Part shown: piece by piece, positions 1 through 8,790 of the stretch
How positions within the stretch are numbered: position 1 is the first letter of the stretch
Layout of the letters: each line of letters opens with the position of its first letter
Assembly (NCBI GenBank): GCA_965215055.1
Contig: OZ244046.1
Location: 1,240,001-1,304,000 of the forward strand
Source of the DNA: G965215055 sp965215055
GTDB taxonomy: Bacteria > Pseudomonadota > Gammaproteobacteria > UBA4575
Reading direction: 5' to 3'
Length of the DNA stretch: 64,000 nt
Program-made: the position numbers and the translations under genes
The notes under the pieces: model-generated
Told to the model about the DNA's origin: nothing
The model's database searches: none
Seen by the model: the letters and a program-made list of their open reading frames with translations, nothing else

Positions 1-299
1 CTATACCATGACCATGGCCTGAACTGTATTGAAAAACCTGTTCATGTAAATTCGCTTTGACCTTCCCTTTGTGGCAGCAAACCGGCTTTTGCTACTACCC
101 GCGTCAAGCCGACTTCAATAGCAAGCAGTAACACTCAGGTGGAGTTACATAAGGTTATCAGGTTATTTTAACATGTCCTCCTGCACCGTGAATGCAGTTT
201 CAAATGATATTACGAATATTTTTCGAAGTTGAAAGCTGCTGTAAATTTCGTTTTGATTACGGAAACCGGTAAAGTAGTTGCCGAGGTGCGTAATAACGT
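1..299. other. Intergenic region upstream of the FIST gene
   Basis: I see no convincing gene in these bases. Short open stretches exist on the minus strand, but none has a start codon with a ribosome binding site. A GAGGTG sequence about 11 bases before the GTG at 300 is the likely ribosome binding site of the downstream gene. No clear promoter or terminator hairpin was recognised. Confidence 0.5.
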
Positions 300-1493
300 G
301 TGCCCATCATTGACACGGCTAAATACCCGCATCTCAAATTACAAACGGGGTACAAACGTTACTTTAGGAATATGGCTGAATCGTTTCAATTAGCGGCCGC
401 TCATGGCCAATCCGCGCGCGAATTGGTAAATAACTGCCTGCGACAGCTTGGTAACGTGCGAGGAAAGTTTCAGTTGGGCTTTGTTTATGCCAGCGATACG
501 CTCTGTAATGACCTGGAAGACATAATAGGCCGACTCAAGCAGGATACGGCCGTAAACAGTTGGATCGGAACAGTAGGCATCGGACTTTGCAGCACGGCAA
601 TCGAATACTATGATGAAGCCGCATTGGTGGTAATGCTCGCGGATATTGACGCAAGTGACTTTACCATCGTCGGTGCAAGGGATTTGAGTGAAGAAAAACT
701 ACTGGAGCAGGTTTCAGATTACTGCGAGGAAGAATCGTCTCACGTTGGTATTATCCATGGCGATCCCAGCAATCCTGCCACTCCTAACCTGATTGAAAAG
801 ATTTCCGAGAGCGTTCCGACGGCGTACCTGGTCGGTGGTCTAACTTCATCGAATTCTCACAACCATCAAATCGCCAATAGAGTTATCAACGGCAGTATGT
901 CTGGTGTTTTTTTCTCGCCGAGGGTGAACATAATCGTTGGTCATACGCAAGGCTGCACGCCACTGGATCAGCAGCATATTATCACCAGGGCCGAGCGCAA
1001 TTTGCTGATTGAACTGGATCATCGCCCTGCCCTTGACGTGTTTCGGGAAGACATTGGAGAAGTGTTGGCAAAAGATCTGTACAAGATAGCCGGATATATT
1101 TTTGCCGGATTGCCTATCGCACATTCCGATACGGGAGATTACCTGGTTAGAAACATCGTCGGTTTTGATGAGGGCGAGAAAATCATCGCGGTTGGCGATT
1201 ATCTGTATGAAGGCGCCAAATTCATGTTCTGTCGACGTGACGGCAATAGTGCCAGGGAAGACATGCTGCGCATGTTGCGTGCGATGAAATCGCGCATGTC
1301 TGCTCAACCTCGCGGCGGCGTGTATTACACCTGTCTGGGGAGAGGACGCTATCAGTTCGGTGAGAACTCCGAGGAACTTAAAATGATTCAGCAGGAATTG
1401 GGCGATTTTCCTCTGGCGGGGTTTTTTGCAAACGGAGAGATTTTTCATAATCGGCTGTACGGCTACACGGGAGTGCTTGCTCTCTTTACCTGA
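300..1493 (+). CDS. FIST N- and C-domain sensory protein
   Basis: A 397-residue protein with the organisation of stand-alone FIST proteins: an N-terminal FIST domain (about residues 45-230) and a C-terminal FIST_C domain (about 235-385, including the stretch around GVYYTCLGRG). FIST domains are predicted to bind small ligands such as amino acids in signalling proteins, but the ligand is not known. There are no transmembrane segments, and no signalling output domain (GGDEF, kinase, MCP) is fused or adjacent, so the partner is elsewhere. The start is taken as GTG at 300 because GAGGTG lies at a workable distance. An ATG at 372 is an alternative that would remove 24 residues. The aldo/keto reductase gene follows after 11 bases on the same strand, so the two may be co-transcribed. 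Confidence 0.8.
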   Translation: MPIIDTAKYPHLKLQTGYKRYFRNMAESFQLAAAHGQSARELVNNCLRQLGNVRGKFQLGFVYASDTLCNDLEDIIGRLKQDTAVNSWIGTVGIGLCSTAIEYYDEAALVVMLADIDASDFTIVGARDLSEEKLLEQVSDYCEEESSHVGIIHGDPSNPATPNLIEKISESVPTAYLVGGLTSSNSHNHQIANRVINGSMSGVFFSPRVNIIVGHTQGCTPLDQQHIITRAERNLLIELDHRPALDVFREDIGEVLAKDLYKIAGYIFAGLPIAHSDTGDYLVRNIVGFDEGEKIIAVGDYLYEGAKFMFCRRDGNSAREDMLRMLRAMKSRMSAQPRGGVYYTCLGRGRYQFGENSEELKMIQQELGDFPLAGFFANGEIFHNRLYGYTGVLALFT

Positions 1494-1504
1494 GTGTTTG
1501 GAAT

Positions 1505-2536
1505 ATGCAATTCAGCGAATTAGGTAATACCGGCTTGATGGTCAGTAAAATTTGTCTGGGCACGATGACCTATGGCGAGCAAAACAGGGAACCCGAAGCG
1601 CACACCCAACTGGACTACGCCTTGGCACAAGGCGTGAATTTCATTGATACCGCGGAAATGTATCCGGTTCCACCACGACAGCAAACACAGGGGGCAACTG
1701 AACAGTACGTGGGAAATTGGTTCAAGAAAATAGGCAAGCGTCATCAAGTCGTACTGGCCACCAAGGTTTCCGGGCCCGGCATGATGCCGTATTTGCGTGA
1801 CGGGCCGCAGCTTACCCCTGCACACATAAAAGCTGCTTTGGACGCGAGTCTGAAACGCCTGCAAACGGATTACGTTGATCTGTACCAAGTGCATTGGCCG
1901 GCCAGAAACACCAATTTTTTTGGCAAGCTTGGCTATCAACAGCAAGAGGATACCTCGACCTCGATAGAAGATACCTATGCGTGCCTGGTTGACGCGATGC
2001 AACAGGGCAAGGTTCGCTATCTTGGTGTCAGTAATGAAACTCCCTGGGGAGTCATGCAATATCGACACCTTGCCCGCATAAACGCATGGCCGTCCATTGT
2101 CAGCGTGCAAAACCCTTACAGCTTGTTGAATCGGACCTATGAAATAGGGCTGGCGGAAATTTCTCATCGTGAAAGAGTAGGTCTACTTGCCTATTCACCA
2201 TTGGGGTTTGGAGTGCTGACGGGCAAATATCTGGATGGCAGCACACCGGCAAACGCGCGGTTGTCACTTTTTCAGAGGTTTGACCGGTACAGCAACAGGC
2301 AGGGAGTCGAGGCGACACGAGCGTACGTCGAACTGGCGCGGCAATATGGACATTCTCCGGCGGGTATGGCCCTGGCGTTTGTGAATTCCAGGCCATTTGT
2401 AACTGCGAATATCATTGGTGCGACCAATCTGCAACAGTTAACCGAAGATATTGACAGCATTAATGTGACCCTGTCCGATGAACTGATTGAAAAGATAGAA
2501 GCGATACATCAGCGACAGCCTAATCCTTGCCCGTAG
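1505..2536 (+). CDS. tas: Tas-family NADP(H)-dependent aldo/keto reductase
   Basis: A 343-residue (beta/alpha)8 aldo/keto reductase. It can be aligned from end to end with Escherichia coli Tas as I remember it: the LGTMTYGEQN start, the AEMYPVPPR segment, QTDYVDLYQVHWP, GVSNETPWGVM and QNPYSLLNR are all shared. The catalytic tetrad is visible: Asp and Tyr in FIDTAEMY, Lys in VVLATKVSG, His in YQVHWP. The family reduces aldehydes and ketones with NADPH in the cytoplasm. E. coli tas was named for suppressing tyrosine auxotrophy, and its true substrate is not settled. The ATG at 1505 matches the family's start. Convergent with the acyltransferase gene that ends at 2597. Confidence 0.93.
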   Translation: MQFSELGNTGLMVSKICLGTMTYGEQNREPEAHTQLDYALAQGVNFIDTAEMYPVPPRQQTQGATEQYVGNWFKKIGKRHQVVLATKVSGPGMMPYLRDGPQLTPAHIKAALDASLKRLQTDYVDLYQVHWPARNTNFFGKLGYQQQEDTSTSIEDTYACLVDAMQQGKVRYLGVSNETPWGVMQYRHLARINAWPSIVSVQNPYSLLNRTYEIGLAEISHRERVGLLAYSPLGFGVLTGKYLDGSTPANARLSLFQRFDRYSNRQGVEATRAYVELARQYGHSPAGMALAFVNSRPFVTANIIGATNLQQLTEDIDSINVTLSDELIEKIEAIHQRQPNPCP

Positions 2537-2596
2537 CAGTAGCCGCGAAAAATTTCACATCTTTATCGAACTCACCCCTGTACACGGGTTCATTAT

Positions 2597-3310
2597 TCAA
2601 ACAGCTTCCAGTTTATCGCACTGCTTGCTTATCCAGTCGAAAACCTCCTGGTTGATTTCAGTGGCGCTCTTGCCCTGGCTTTTAATTGGCGGGCCAATGA
2701 TCACTTTGATAGTACCCGGTTTTTTGGCCAGTTGTTTACGCGCCCAATAGCGTCCCGAGTTGTGCGCGACGGGCACAACCGGCGCACCTGATTCCAAGGC
2801 AAGCAGCGCACCACCAATTTTGAAGTTTCGCTTAACTCCGGGTGCGGTGCGCGTGCCTTCGGGAAAAATTATAATCCAACGCCCCGATTTCAGCTTTGCC
2901 TTGCCCTGTTCGACGAGTTGCTCGACGGCCTTGCGCCCTGCACCTCTATTAATGGCGATGGGGCGAGTAAGTGCCAGCCCCCAACCGAATACCGGGATCA
3001 GAAAAAGTTCTCTTTTTATCACCCAGGCCGAGGGTGGGAAAAGCGTACAGAAAGCTAATGTTTCCCAGGTAGATTGATGATTCGCCATGACAACGCAAGG
3101 GCAATCGGGAATGTTTTCCTGCCCCACTGTAACGTGCTTCAAATCACAGGTTACGTGTAACCACCACAGGTTGGCATTACACCATGACATGATGAGTTTA
3201 TAGCGTGTTTCATAACGGAAGATAACGGCAAAAAGGCAGAGAAAGCCGTAAACGAACGTGAGCATCGCCATGCCGAGCAGGTACAGCAACGAGCGAATAA
3301 TCTCCATCAT
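2597..3310 (-). CDS. plsC: 1-acyl-sn-glycerol-3-phosphate acyltransferase (PlsC/LPLAT family)
   Basis: A 237-residue membrane-bound lysophospholipid acyltransferase that would transfer an acyl chain to the 2-position of lysophosphatidic acid in phospholipid synthesis. One N-terminal transmembrane segment (about residues 7-30) is followed by acyltransferase block I, NHQSTWE, and block III, FPEGTRTAPG. Block I has Glu where the textbook NHX4D motif has Asp; I recall this variant from proteins in the same gmhB-linked position. It is the last gene of a minus-strand run glyQ-glyS-gmhB-plsC, 10 bases downstream of gmhB, an arrangement also known from Pseudomonas. It may be one of several paralogues in the genome rather than the main PlsC. 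Confidence 0.88.
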   Translation of the reverse strand: MMEIIRSLLYLLGMAMLTFVYGFLCLFAVIFRYETRYKLIMSWCNANLWWLHVTCDLKHVTVGQENIPDCPCVVMANHQSTWETLAFCTLFPPSAWVIKRELFLIPVFGWGLALTRPIAINRGAGRKAVEQLVEQGKAKLKSGRWIIIFPEGTRTAPGVKRNFKIGGALLALESGAPVVPVAHNSGRYWARKQLAKKPGTIKVIIGPPIKSQGKSATEINQEVFDWISKQCDKLEAV

Positions 3311-3320
3311 CGCAAAGTTG

Positions 3321-3857
3321 TTACTGTGTCAATAGTGAATCCACTGCTTCGGCCAGGTCTTTGAAAATAGGAATATTGCGCGGCAATTGTTCGCTTTGCG
3401 CAGTTACCGAGCCGTTACCGGTGCGCACCAGCACGGGCTGTGAACCGTGCGCGATGGCTGCTTGTACGTCGCGTAAAGAATCACCTATGAAAGGCGCCTT
3501 GTGTAAGGATATATGCGCACGTTTTTCAATTTCAACCAACAATCCAGGATTCGGCTTGCGGCACTCACCTTCCAAATAGGGGCATATGAATATGCCGTCC
3601 AGATGACCGCCGTGCTGCCCAAGTTGAGCCAGCATTTTTTGATGAATTGCATTCAGGGCATGGTAATCGAGGAGTTTTCGAGCTATGCCGGATTGGTTGG
3701 AGGCGATGAACACCTTCACATCTGCGTGATTGAGCCTGGCAATTGCTTCCAGGCTGCCTTCAATTGCAATCCATTGTTCCGGTGATTTTACAAACTCGTC
3801 GGACTCTTCGTTAATGACGCCGTCCCGGTCCAGAACTACTGCTTTCAAATTACGCAT
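3321..3857 (-). CDS. gmhB: D-glycero-beta-D-manno-heptose-1,7-bisphosphate 7-phosphatase
   Basis: A 178-residue HAD-superfamily phosphatase. It removes the 7-phosphate from heptose bisphosphate in synthesis of the ADP-heptose used for the lipopolysaccharide inner core. HAD motif I is VVLDRDGVIN (Asp10 nucleophile, Asp12), motif II is the SNQSG loop, and the acidic motif is FIGDSLRDV. The zinc loop is shortened: the usual family pattern is Cys-Pro-His followed by a Cys-X-Cys pair, but here there is only Cys92-Pro-Tyr and Cys99 before RKPNPG. It lies 21 bases after glyS and 10 bases before plsC, so it is probably in the same transcript. Function is likely kept because motif I and the RKPNPG substrate loop are intact. 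Confidence 0.9.
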   Translation of the reverse strand: MRNLKAVVLDRDGVINEESDEFVKSPEQWIAIEGSLEAIARLNHADVKVFIASNQSGIARKLLDYHALNAIHQKMLAQLGQHGGHLDGIFICPYLEGECRKPNPGLLVEIEKRAHISLHKAPFIGDSLRDVQAAIAHGSQPVLVRTGNGSVTAQSEQLPRNIPIFKDLAEAVDSLLTQ

Positions 3858-3878
3858 GAAGTTGATATCGCGAAATAT

Positions 3879-5960
3879 TTATGACTGTAACCTTGAAAGA
3901 TCCGCAGCGCGCATAAACAAGGCATCAATTTCTGCAAGTAACGCGATCCGGTTGATCCTCAGTGCTTCGTTTTCGTCCATTACCATGACGTTATCAAAAA
4001 ATGTATCTATAGGTTGTCGCAAGTCGGCAAGTTTATGTAAAGCTTGTTTGTACTGATGCCGTTGAAAAAGGCTCTCAACGTCATCGGCAAGGGCTTGCAG
4101 GGAAGCGTACAGGGCAGTTTCCGCATCTTCCTTGAACAATTCTTTTTTTATCTGGCCAATTTTATCCTGTCTCTGCCCGGTCTTTTTGAGTATGTTGCGA
4201 ATACGCTTGTTTGCCGCGGCCAAGTTTTTTGCATCCGGCAGTTCACGAAAACTGCACAACGCTTCAATACGCGCAGCGATATCACTTGGCGCAGTCGGAC
4301 GGTTGACCAGCACCGCCTCAATTATGTCAACTGCAACCCCCTGGTCAGTAAAATAACCGCGTAAACGTTCAGTGATGTAATCGAACACCTCTGTGACTAC
4401 GGCGTCCGCCCGCAATGATTTGGGGAAAAGAGATGCCGCTTTTTTCAGGCTTGCGTACAGGTCGACGTTTAATCTTGCTTCAATGATAATGCGCAGCACC
4501 GCCAAAGATGCGCGCCGTAAGCCATAGGGATCCTTCAAACCGGTGGGTTTTTTGCCGATTGCATAAATTCCGATCAAGGTATCCAGGCGGTCTGCCAGTG
4601 CCAGCGTTTTCCCGCCGGACGTAGCCGGAAGATCGTCACCCGCATGGCGTGGCAAATATTGCTCTTCGATTGCATACGCGACTTCTTCATCCGCGTGGTA
4701 ATGCGAAGCCAACTGGCGACCGATAACCCCTTGCAGCTTTGGAAACTCACCTGCCATGCCGGTTAGCAGGTCGCATTTACTGAGTCTTGCCGCTTCTTGA
4801 ACGTGTTTCTTTTTTGCGCCGGTGTAATCAGACAGAAATTCGGAGAGTTCGCCAAGCCGCTGGACCTTATCGAACAAGCTGCCAAGTCGTTTTTCAAAAA
4901 TGACGTTTTTCAGTGCTTCCAGTCTTGATTGCAGAGGTTGGCTTTTATCGCGCTCCCAAAAAAACACGGCGTCTTCAAAGCGCGGCCTGATGACTTTTTC
5001 ATTCCCTTGTACAACCAGGTCAGGCGACGTGCTGTCGATATTGCTGATGATGATAAATTGTGAAAGAAGTCGATCATCATCGTCTGCCAGGGGAATATAT
5101 TTCTGGTGGTCTTGCATGATGGTCACCAACACTTCTTTCTGCACCCCTAAAAACTTTTCATCGAATTTACCCGTTAACGCGCACGGCCACTCGACCAGGC
5201 CGGTAATTTCATTTAACAGTTCCCGTGTGTACAGGGGCCTGCCGTTTACCCTCTCGGCAAGCACATTGATCTGCTTAAGTATTGTTTTCTTGCGCTCTTC
5301 AAAGTCTGCCAGGACTTTGCCCTTCGCCCGTAATGACTCCTTGTAGTCGGCCACGTGTTTTACGGCAATTGGCTGCGGGCTGTGGAAACGATGTCCGCGA
5401 GTAACGTTGCCGGCGTTCTGACCGAATAGAGTTGCCGCGACCGTTTCACCGCCGAATATGAGCAGCAACCAGCGCACCGGACGGATGAATTCTGCCGAGG
5501 TCTCGTTCCAGCGCATACGCTTTGGAATGGATAGCCCGCTTACGGCTTTTCCCAGTAATTCCGGCAACAGTTCAGTGGTTTGCGTACCGGTGCGTTGCTC
5601 ACGGAATATCAGCTTTGGCTCGCTCGTCTTTTTTTCCACTGTCAACTGACTTACTTCCACGCCACACGAGCGTGCGAAACCAGTGGCAGCCTGCGTAGGG
5701 TTGCCCTCTTTATCAAATGCATTCGTCACGTTGGGCCCCTTACGCTCGATCAGTCGGTCTGGTTGAGCGACAGCCAGGTTTTCGATAATTACTGCCAGTC
5801 TGCGCGGCGTGCAGAAATTTTTGTACCCATGGAAAGACAACCCGGCTGCATTCAACTGGGCACAAAGCGCATTGCCAAACTCGGTAGACAGATTCAGCAG
5901 CAATTTTGCCGGTAAATCTTCAGTGCCCAGTTCGACCAGCAGATCTTTTCCGTCTTTCAT
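3879..5960 (-). CDS. glyS: Glycyl-tRNA synthetase, beta subunit
   Basis: A 693-residue beta subunit of the heterotetrameric bacterial glycyl-tRNA synthetase, close to the E. coli length of 689. The start LLVELGTEDLPAK, the block PKRMRWNETSAEFIRPV, the segment SKCDLLTGM and the C-terminal anticodon-binding DALR-like region (FFDNVMVMDEN) all match the family. The beta subunit binds tRNA-Gly, while the alpha subunit carries the adenylation site. The ATG start lies 9 bases after the glyQ stop codon, so the two subunits are translated from one message. gmhB and plsC follow downstream. Confidence 0.97.
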   Translation of the reverse strand: MKDGKDLLVELGTEDLPAKLLLNLSTEFGNALCAQLNAAGLSFHGYKNFCTPRRLAVIIENLAVAQPDRLIERKGPNVTNAFDKEGNPTQAATGFARSCGVEVSQLTVEKKTSEPKLIFREQRTGTQTTELLPELLGKAVSGLSIPKRMRWNETSAEFIRPVRWLLLIFGGETVAATLFGQNAGNVTRGHRFHSPQPIAVKHVADYKESLRAKGKVLADFEERKKTILKQINVLAERVNGRPLYTRELLNEITGLVEWPCALTGKFDEKFLGVQKEVLVTIMQDHQKYIPLADDDDRLLSQFIIISNIDSTSPDLVVQGNEKVIRPRFEDAVFFWERDKSQPLQSRLEALKNVIFEKRLGSLFDKVQRLGELSEFLSDYTGAKKKHVQEAARLSKCDLLTGMAGEFPKLQGVIGRQLASHYHADEEVAYAIEEQYLPRHAGDDLPATSGGKTLALADRLDTLIGIYAIGKKPTGLKDPYGLRRASLAVLRIIIEARLNVDLYASLKKAASLFPKSLRADAVVTEVFDYITERLRGYFTDQGVAVDIIEAVLVNRPTAPSDIAARIEALCSFRELPDAKNLAAANKRIRNILKKTGQRQDKIGQIKKELFKEDAETALYASLQALADDVESLFQRHQYKQALHKLADLRQPIDTFFDNVMVMDENEALRINRIALLAEIDALFMRAADLSRLQS

Positions 5961-5969
5961 GTATGGAGA

Positions 5970-6869
5970 TTATTTATCAATGAGTGGGAAGCCTATTTTT
6001 TCACGGCTCGTGTAATAACCGTTGGCGACAGCTTGGGCCAGTTTTCGAATGCGCAGGATATATTGCTGCCGCTGCGTTACTGAAATTACCTGGCGCGCCT
6101 CCAGGAGATTGAACGTGTGCGAACATTTGAGCACGTGATCATAGGCTGCAATAGGCAGCTCCAGTTCGATTAGACGTTGGCATTCCTCTTCGTGGGCTTC
6201 GAATTCCGTAAATAAAACGTCCGTATTCGCATGTTCAAAATTGAACGCTGATTGCTGTGCTTCATTTTGGTGATAAATGTCGCCGTAACGGACGGCTTGG
6301 TGACGATTTTGTGCCCATACCAGATCGTATACGCTTGCCACGTCTTGTAAATACATTGCAATGCGTTCCAGGCCATAAGTAATCTCGCCGCTTACCGGGT
6401 TGCAGTCCAGACCACCAACCTGTTGAAAATAGGTGAATTGTGAAATTTCCATGCCATCCAGCCACACCTCCCAGCCCAGCCCCCATGCCCCTAGAGTTGG
6501 AGATTCCCAGTCATCTTCAATAAAACGTATATCGTGGGCAAGCGGGTCAATAGCGAGCTTGGTGAGTGACTCCAGGTAGAGCTCCTGGAGGTCGTCTGGC
6601 GATGGTTTCAACATTACCTGGAATTGAAAGTAGCGTTGCAGGCGATTCGGATTGTCTCCATAGCGGCCATCTGCGGGGCGACGGCAGGGCTGAGGATAAG
6701 CAACGCGCCAGGGTTCGGGCCCGATAGCGCGCAAAAAAGTGCTTGGATGAAAAGTTGCGGCACCCGTCTCAACGTCATACGGCTGATCAATTATGCAGCC
6801 ATTTGCCGCCCAGAACTGTTCCAGTTTGAGAATAATCTCCTGTAGCGAAGTGAAATCAGGGTTTGCCAT
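5970..6869 (-). CDS. glyQ: Glycyl-tRNA synthetase, alpha subunit
   Basis: About 299 residues, the class II catalytic alpha subunit that forms glycyl-adenylate and charges tRNA-Gly together with GlyS. Family signatures include CIIDQPYDVETGAATFHP near the N terminus, GPEPWRVAYPQPCRRP, and FTYFQQVGGLDCNPV. The reading frame stays open to 6956, but the family begins near the consecutive ATGs at 6872 and 6869. The extra 29 residues upstream have no counterpart, so the shorter start is given. No strong ribosome binding site is visible. First gene of the glyQ-glyS-gmhB-plsC run, divergent from glnA. Confidence 0.95.
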   Translation of the reverse strand: MANPDFTSLQEIILKLEQFWAANGCIIDQPYDVETGAATFHPSTFLRAIGPEPWRVAYPQPCRRPADGRYGDNPNRLQRYFQFQVMLKPSPDDLQELYLESLTKLAIDPLAHDIRFIEDDWESPTLGAWGLGWEVWLDGMEISQFTYFQQVGGLDCNPVSGEITYGLERIAMYLQDVASVYDLVWAQNRHQAVRYGDIYHQNEAQQSAFNFEHANTDVLFTEFEAHEEECQRLIELELPIAAYDHVLKCSHTFNLLEARQVISVTQRQQYILRIRKLAQAVANGYYTSREKIGFPLIDK

Positions 6870-7024
6870 CATCGTACATCGTAGTAGGGAACGCAGCGAG
6901 AGTATAGCCATGCACTCGGCATCCGGCCAGACATAAGGGTAAAAATAGATGCGCAAGTTGCTTTTTCAGGACCGAATCGCATGCAAGATCAGGACATTGT
7001 CACCTTGCAGTCCTCGTTCGCTAT

Positions 7025-7062
7025 AGCACCATATCAGTGCCTGGCGGCACCGGGATGGGGCA
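7025..7062 (+). promoter_or_regulatory. Tandem NtrC enhancer sites upstream of glnA
   Basis: Site 1 is GCACCATATCAGTGC at 7026-7040, a full match to the NtrC consensus GCACY-N5-RGTGC. Site 2 is GCACCGGGATGGGGC at 7047-7061, with one mismatch in the right half (GGGGC for GGTGC). Their centres are 21 bases apart, close to two helical turns. They lie about 120 and 140 bases upstream of the start site expected from the sigma-54 promoter. This arrangement is typical of enhancers for phosphorylated NtrC, whose gene lies downstream in this window. Confidence 0.8.
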
Positions 7063-7146
7063 AAAGGCGGCTATAATCCGCCTGCACATGATAAAAAAGC
7101 CGAGTATAATATCGCACCAGCCTTAATAAAGTGCGCTTGGCGGGTA

Positions 7147-7164
7147 TTGGCACGTATTGTGCTT
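7147..7164 (+). promoter_or_regulatory. Sigma-54 promoter of glnA
   Basis: The sequence TTGGCACGTATTGTGCTT has the invariant GG (7149-7150) and GC (7161-7162) separated by exactly ten bases. The -24 element matches TTGGCACG perfectly, and the -12 element is TGTGCT. Transcription would begin near 7174, leaving a leader of about 70 bases before the glnA ATG. The NtrC sites upstream give it a matching activator. Confidence 0.85.
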
Positions 7165-7243
7165 TTATAAATTGGGCGTGAGTGCGTGACCGGCAGTTCG
7201 TCACGACCTAAGAATAACATTCGAGTCGAAGTAAGGAGTAACC

Positions 7244-8653
7244 ATGTCTGCGAGTGACGTAATCAAGACGATGAGTGATGAAGGTGTCAAATTTGTTGAT
7301 TTTCGTTTTACTGATACCCGGGGTAAGGAGCAGCACGTCTCGGTACCAGCTTCCGTGGTAACAAGTGACACCTTTGAAACGGGGAAGATGTTTGACGGCT
7401 CATCCATTGCAGGTTGGAAGGGGATCAATGATTCCGATATGGTCCTGATGCCAGATCCGGACACGGCGGTGATAGACCCATTTTATGATGATTCCACCCT
7501 GGTACTGCGTTGCGATGTCCTCGAACCTATGACCATGGAAGGCTACAGTCGTGACCCGCGCTCGGTTGCCAAACGCGCTGAGGCCTACCTCCGTTCGACA
7601 GGGATTGGTGATGACGCATACTTCGGTCCCGAGCCCGAATTCTTCGTGTTTGATGACGTCAAATGGGGGAATGAAATGTCGGGTGCATTTTATCGCACGG
7701 ACTCGGACGAGTCGGCGTGGAATTCTTCAAAGGCCTTTGAAGACGGCAACATCGGTCATCGTCCGGGGGTGAAAGGCGGATATTTTCCGGTGCCGCCGGT
7801 AGACTCGTTACAAGACCTGCGCTCGGCAATTTGTCGCGTGCTTGAGGAGATGGGCGTGAAAACGGAAGTACACCACCATGAGGTCGGTACTGCTGGACAA
7901 TGTGAAGTTGGCACACGCTTCAATACGCTGACTACCCGCGCCGACTGGAACCAGATTCTGAAGTACGTGGTGCACAACATCTCCCACAACTTCAATAAGA
8001 CGGCGACATTTATGCCCAAGCCGATCGTCGGAGATAATGGTAACGGCATGCACGTGCACCAGTCTTTATTCAAAGACGGTGACAACCTGTTTGCCGGAAA
8101 CATGTACGGCAGTCTCTCACAGACTGCAATGTTTTACATTGGCGGTATCATCAAACATGCGCGGGCACTCAATGCCTTTACAAACGCCACGACCAACAGT
8201 TATAAACGGCTGGTTCCAGGTTTTGAGGCACCCGTGTTGTTAGCCTATTCGGCTCGCAATCGTTCGGCTGCAATCCGCATTCCATACGAATCGAATGCCA
8301 AGGCGAGGCGCCTCGAAGTGCGTTTTGGTGACCCTTCTGGCAACCCGTATTTCACTTTTGCAGCCATGCTTATGGCAGGGCTTGATGGTATTCAAAACCA
8401 GATCGATCCGGGCGCTCCAATCGATAAGGATTTGTATGACCTTCCTCCGGAAGAAGAAAAGCAGATTCCCACGGTTTGTCATGCACTGGACCAGGCGCTC
8501 GAGGCGCTGGATAATGACCGTGACTTCCTGAAAGCCGGAGGCGTGTTCTCTGACGACTGTATAGATGGCTACATCGAGTTGAAGATGGATGAAGTTACCG
8601 CCTTGCGGCAGGCTACACATCCTGTTGAGTTTGACATGTACTACAGTTGCTAG
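7244..8653 (+). CDS. glnA: Glutamine synthetase, type I
   Basis: A 469-residue GSI-beta glutamine synthetase, making glutamine from glutamate, ammonia and ATP as a cytoplasmic dodecamer. The FDGSSIAGW loop, NGNGMHVHQSLF, the NRSAAIRIP substrate loop and the adenylylation segment DLYDLPPEE (Tyr near residue 398) are all present, so activity is probably controlled by GlnE. The start is fixed by AAGGAG five bases before the ATG. Expression is predicted to be driven by sigma-54 and NtrC from the sites upstream. ntrB and ntrC follow on the same strand, as in enteric bacteria and Pseudomonas. Confidence 0.98.
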   Translation: MSASDVIKTMSDEGVKFVDFRFTDTRGKEQHVSVPASVVTSDTFETGKMFDGSSIAGWKGINDSDMVLMPDPDTAVIDPFYDDSTLVLRCDVLEPMTMEGYSRDPRSVAKRAEAYLRSTGIGDDAYFGPEPEFFVFDDVKWGNEMSGAFYRTDSDESAWNSSKAFEDGNIGHRPGVKGGYFPVPPVDSLQDLRSAICRVLEEMGVKTEVHHHEVGTAGQCEVGTRFNTLTTRADWNQILKYVVHNISHNFNKTATFMPKPIVGDNGNGMHVHQSLFKDGDNLFAGNMYGSLSQTAMFYIGGIIKHARALNAFTNATTNSYKRLVPGFEAPVLLAYSARNRSAAIRIPYESNAKARRLEVRFGDPSGNPYFTFAAMLMAGLDGIQNQIDPGAPIDKDLYDLPPEEEKQIPTVCHALDQALEALDNDRDFLKAGGVFSDDCIDGYIELKMDEVTALRQATHPVEFDMYYSC

Positions 8654-8790
8654 AAAACGCACCTGGGCACGTTCCCTGTCGAATGCCTTAATCTTTTCCG
8701 GGTGTTTTGCAACGTGACCGGCATTTCCCGGGCTATGTCGGCAGGCTCGTGTTGGTATATGGAGGCCCTTCCTTAGCATTTTCTGAAAAG

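Larger units (their letters stand above)
6873..7243. promoter_or_regulatory. glyQ-glnA divergent intergenic region
   Basis: A 371-base gene-free region between divergent glyQ and glnA. It holds two NtrC-type sites, a sigma-54 promoter (both listed separately), two TATAAT-like -10 boxes (7072-7077 and 7105-7110) without convincing -35 partners, and an AAGGAG ribosome binding site at 7233-7238 for glnA. The layout of a possible housekeeping promoter plus a nitrogen-regulated sigma-54 promoter resembles enteric glnA. Confidence 0.7.

Noticed and set aside
846..1448. Long minus-strand open frame inside the FIST gene
   Set aside because: It lies wholly antisense to a recognised gene, has no ribosome binding site and no family resemblance. 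The same applies to other long antisense frames, such as those at 1520-2167 and 8240-8779.
5970..6956. Longer glyQ reading frame starting at 6956
   Set aside because: The extra 29 residues do not match the family, and the tandem ATGs at 6872/6869 fit the normal N terminus. Similar upstream extensions of grxD, trpS, ileS, argF, mtaD, mtnA, rmuC, yciI and amt were trimmed for the same reason.
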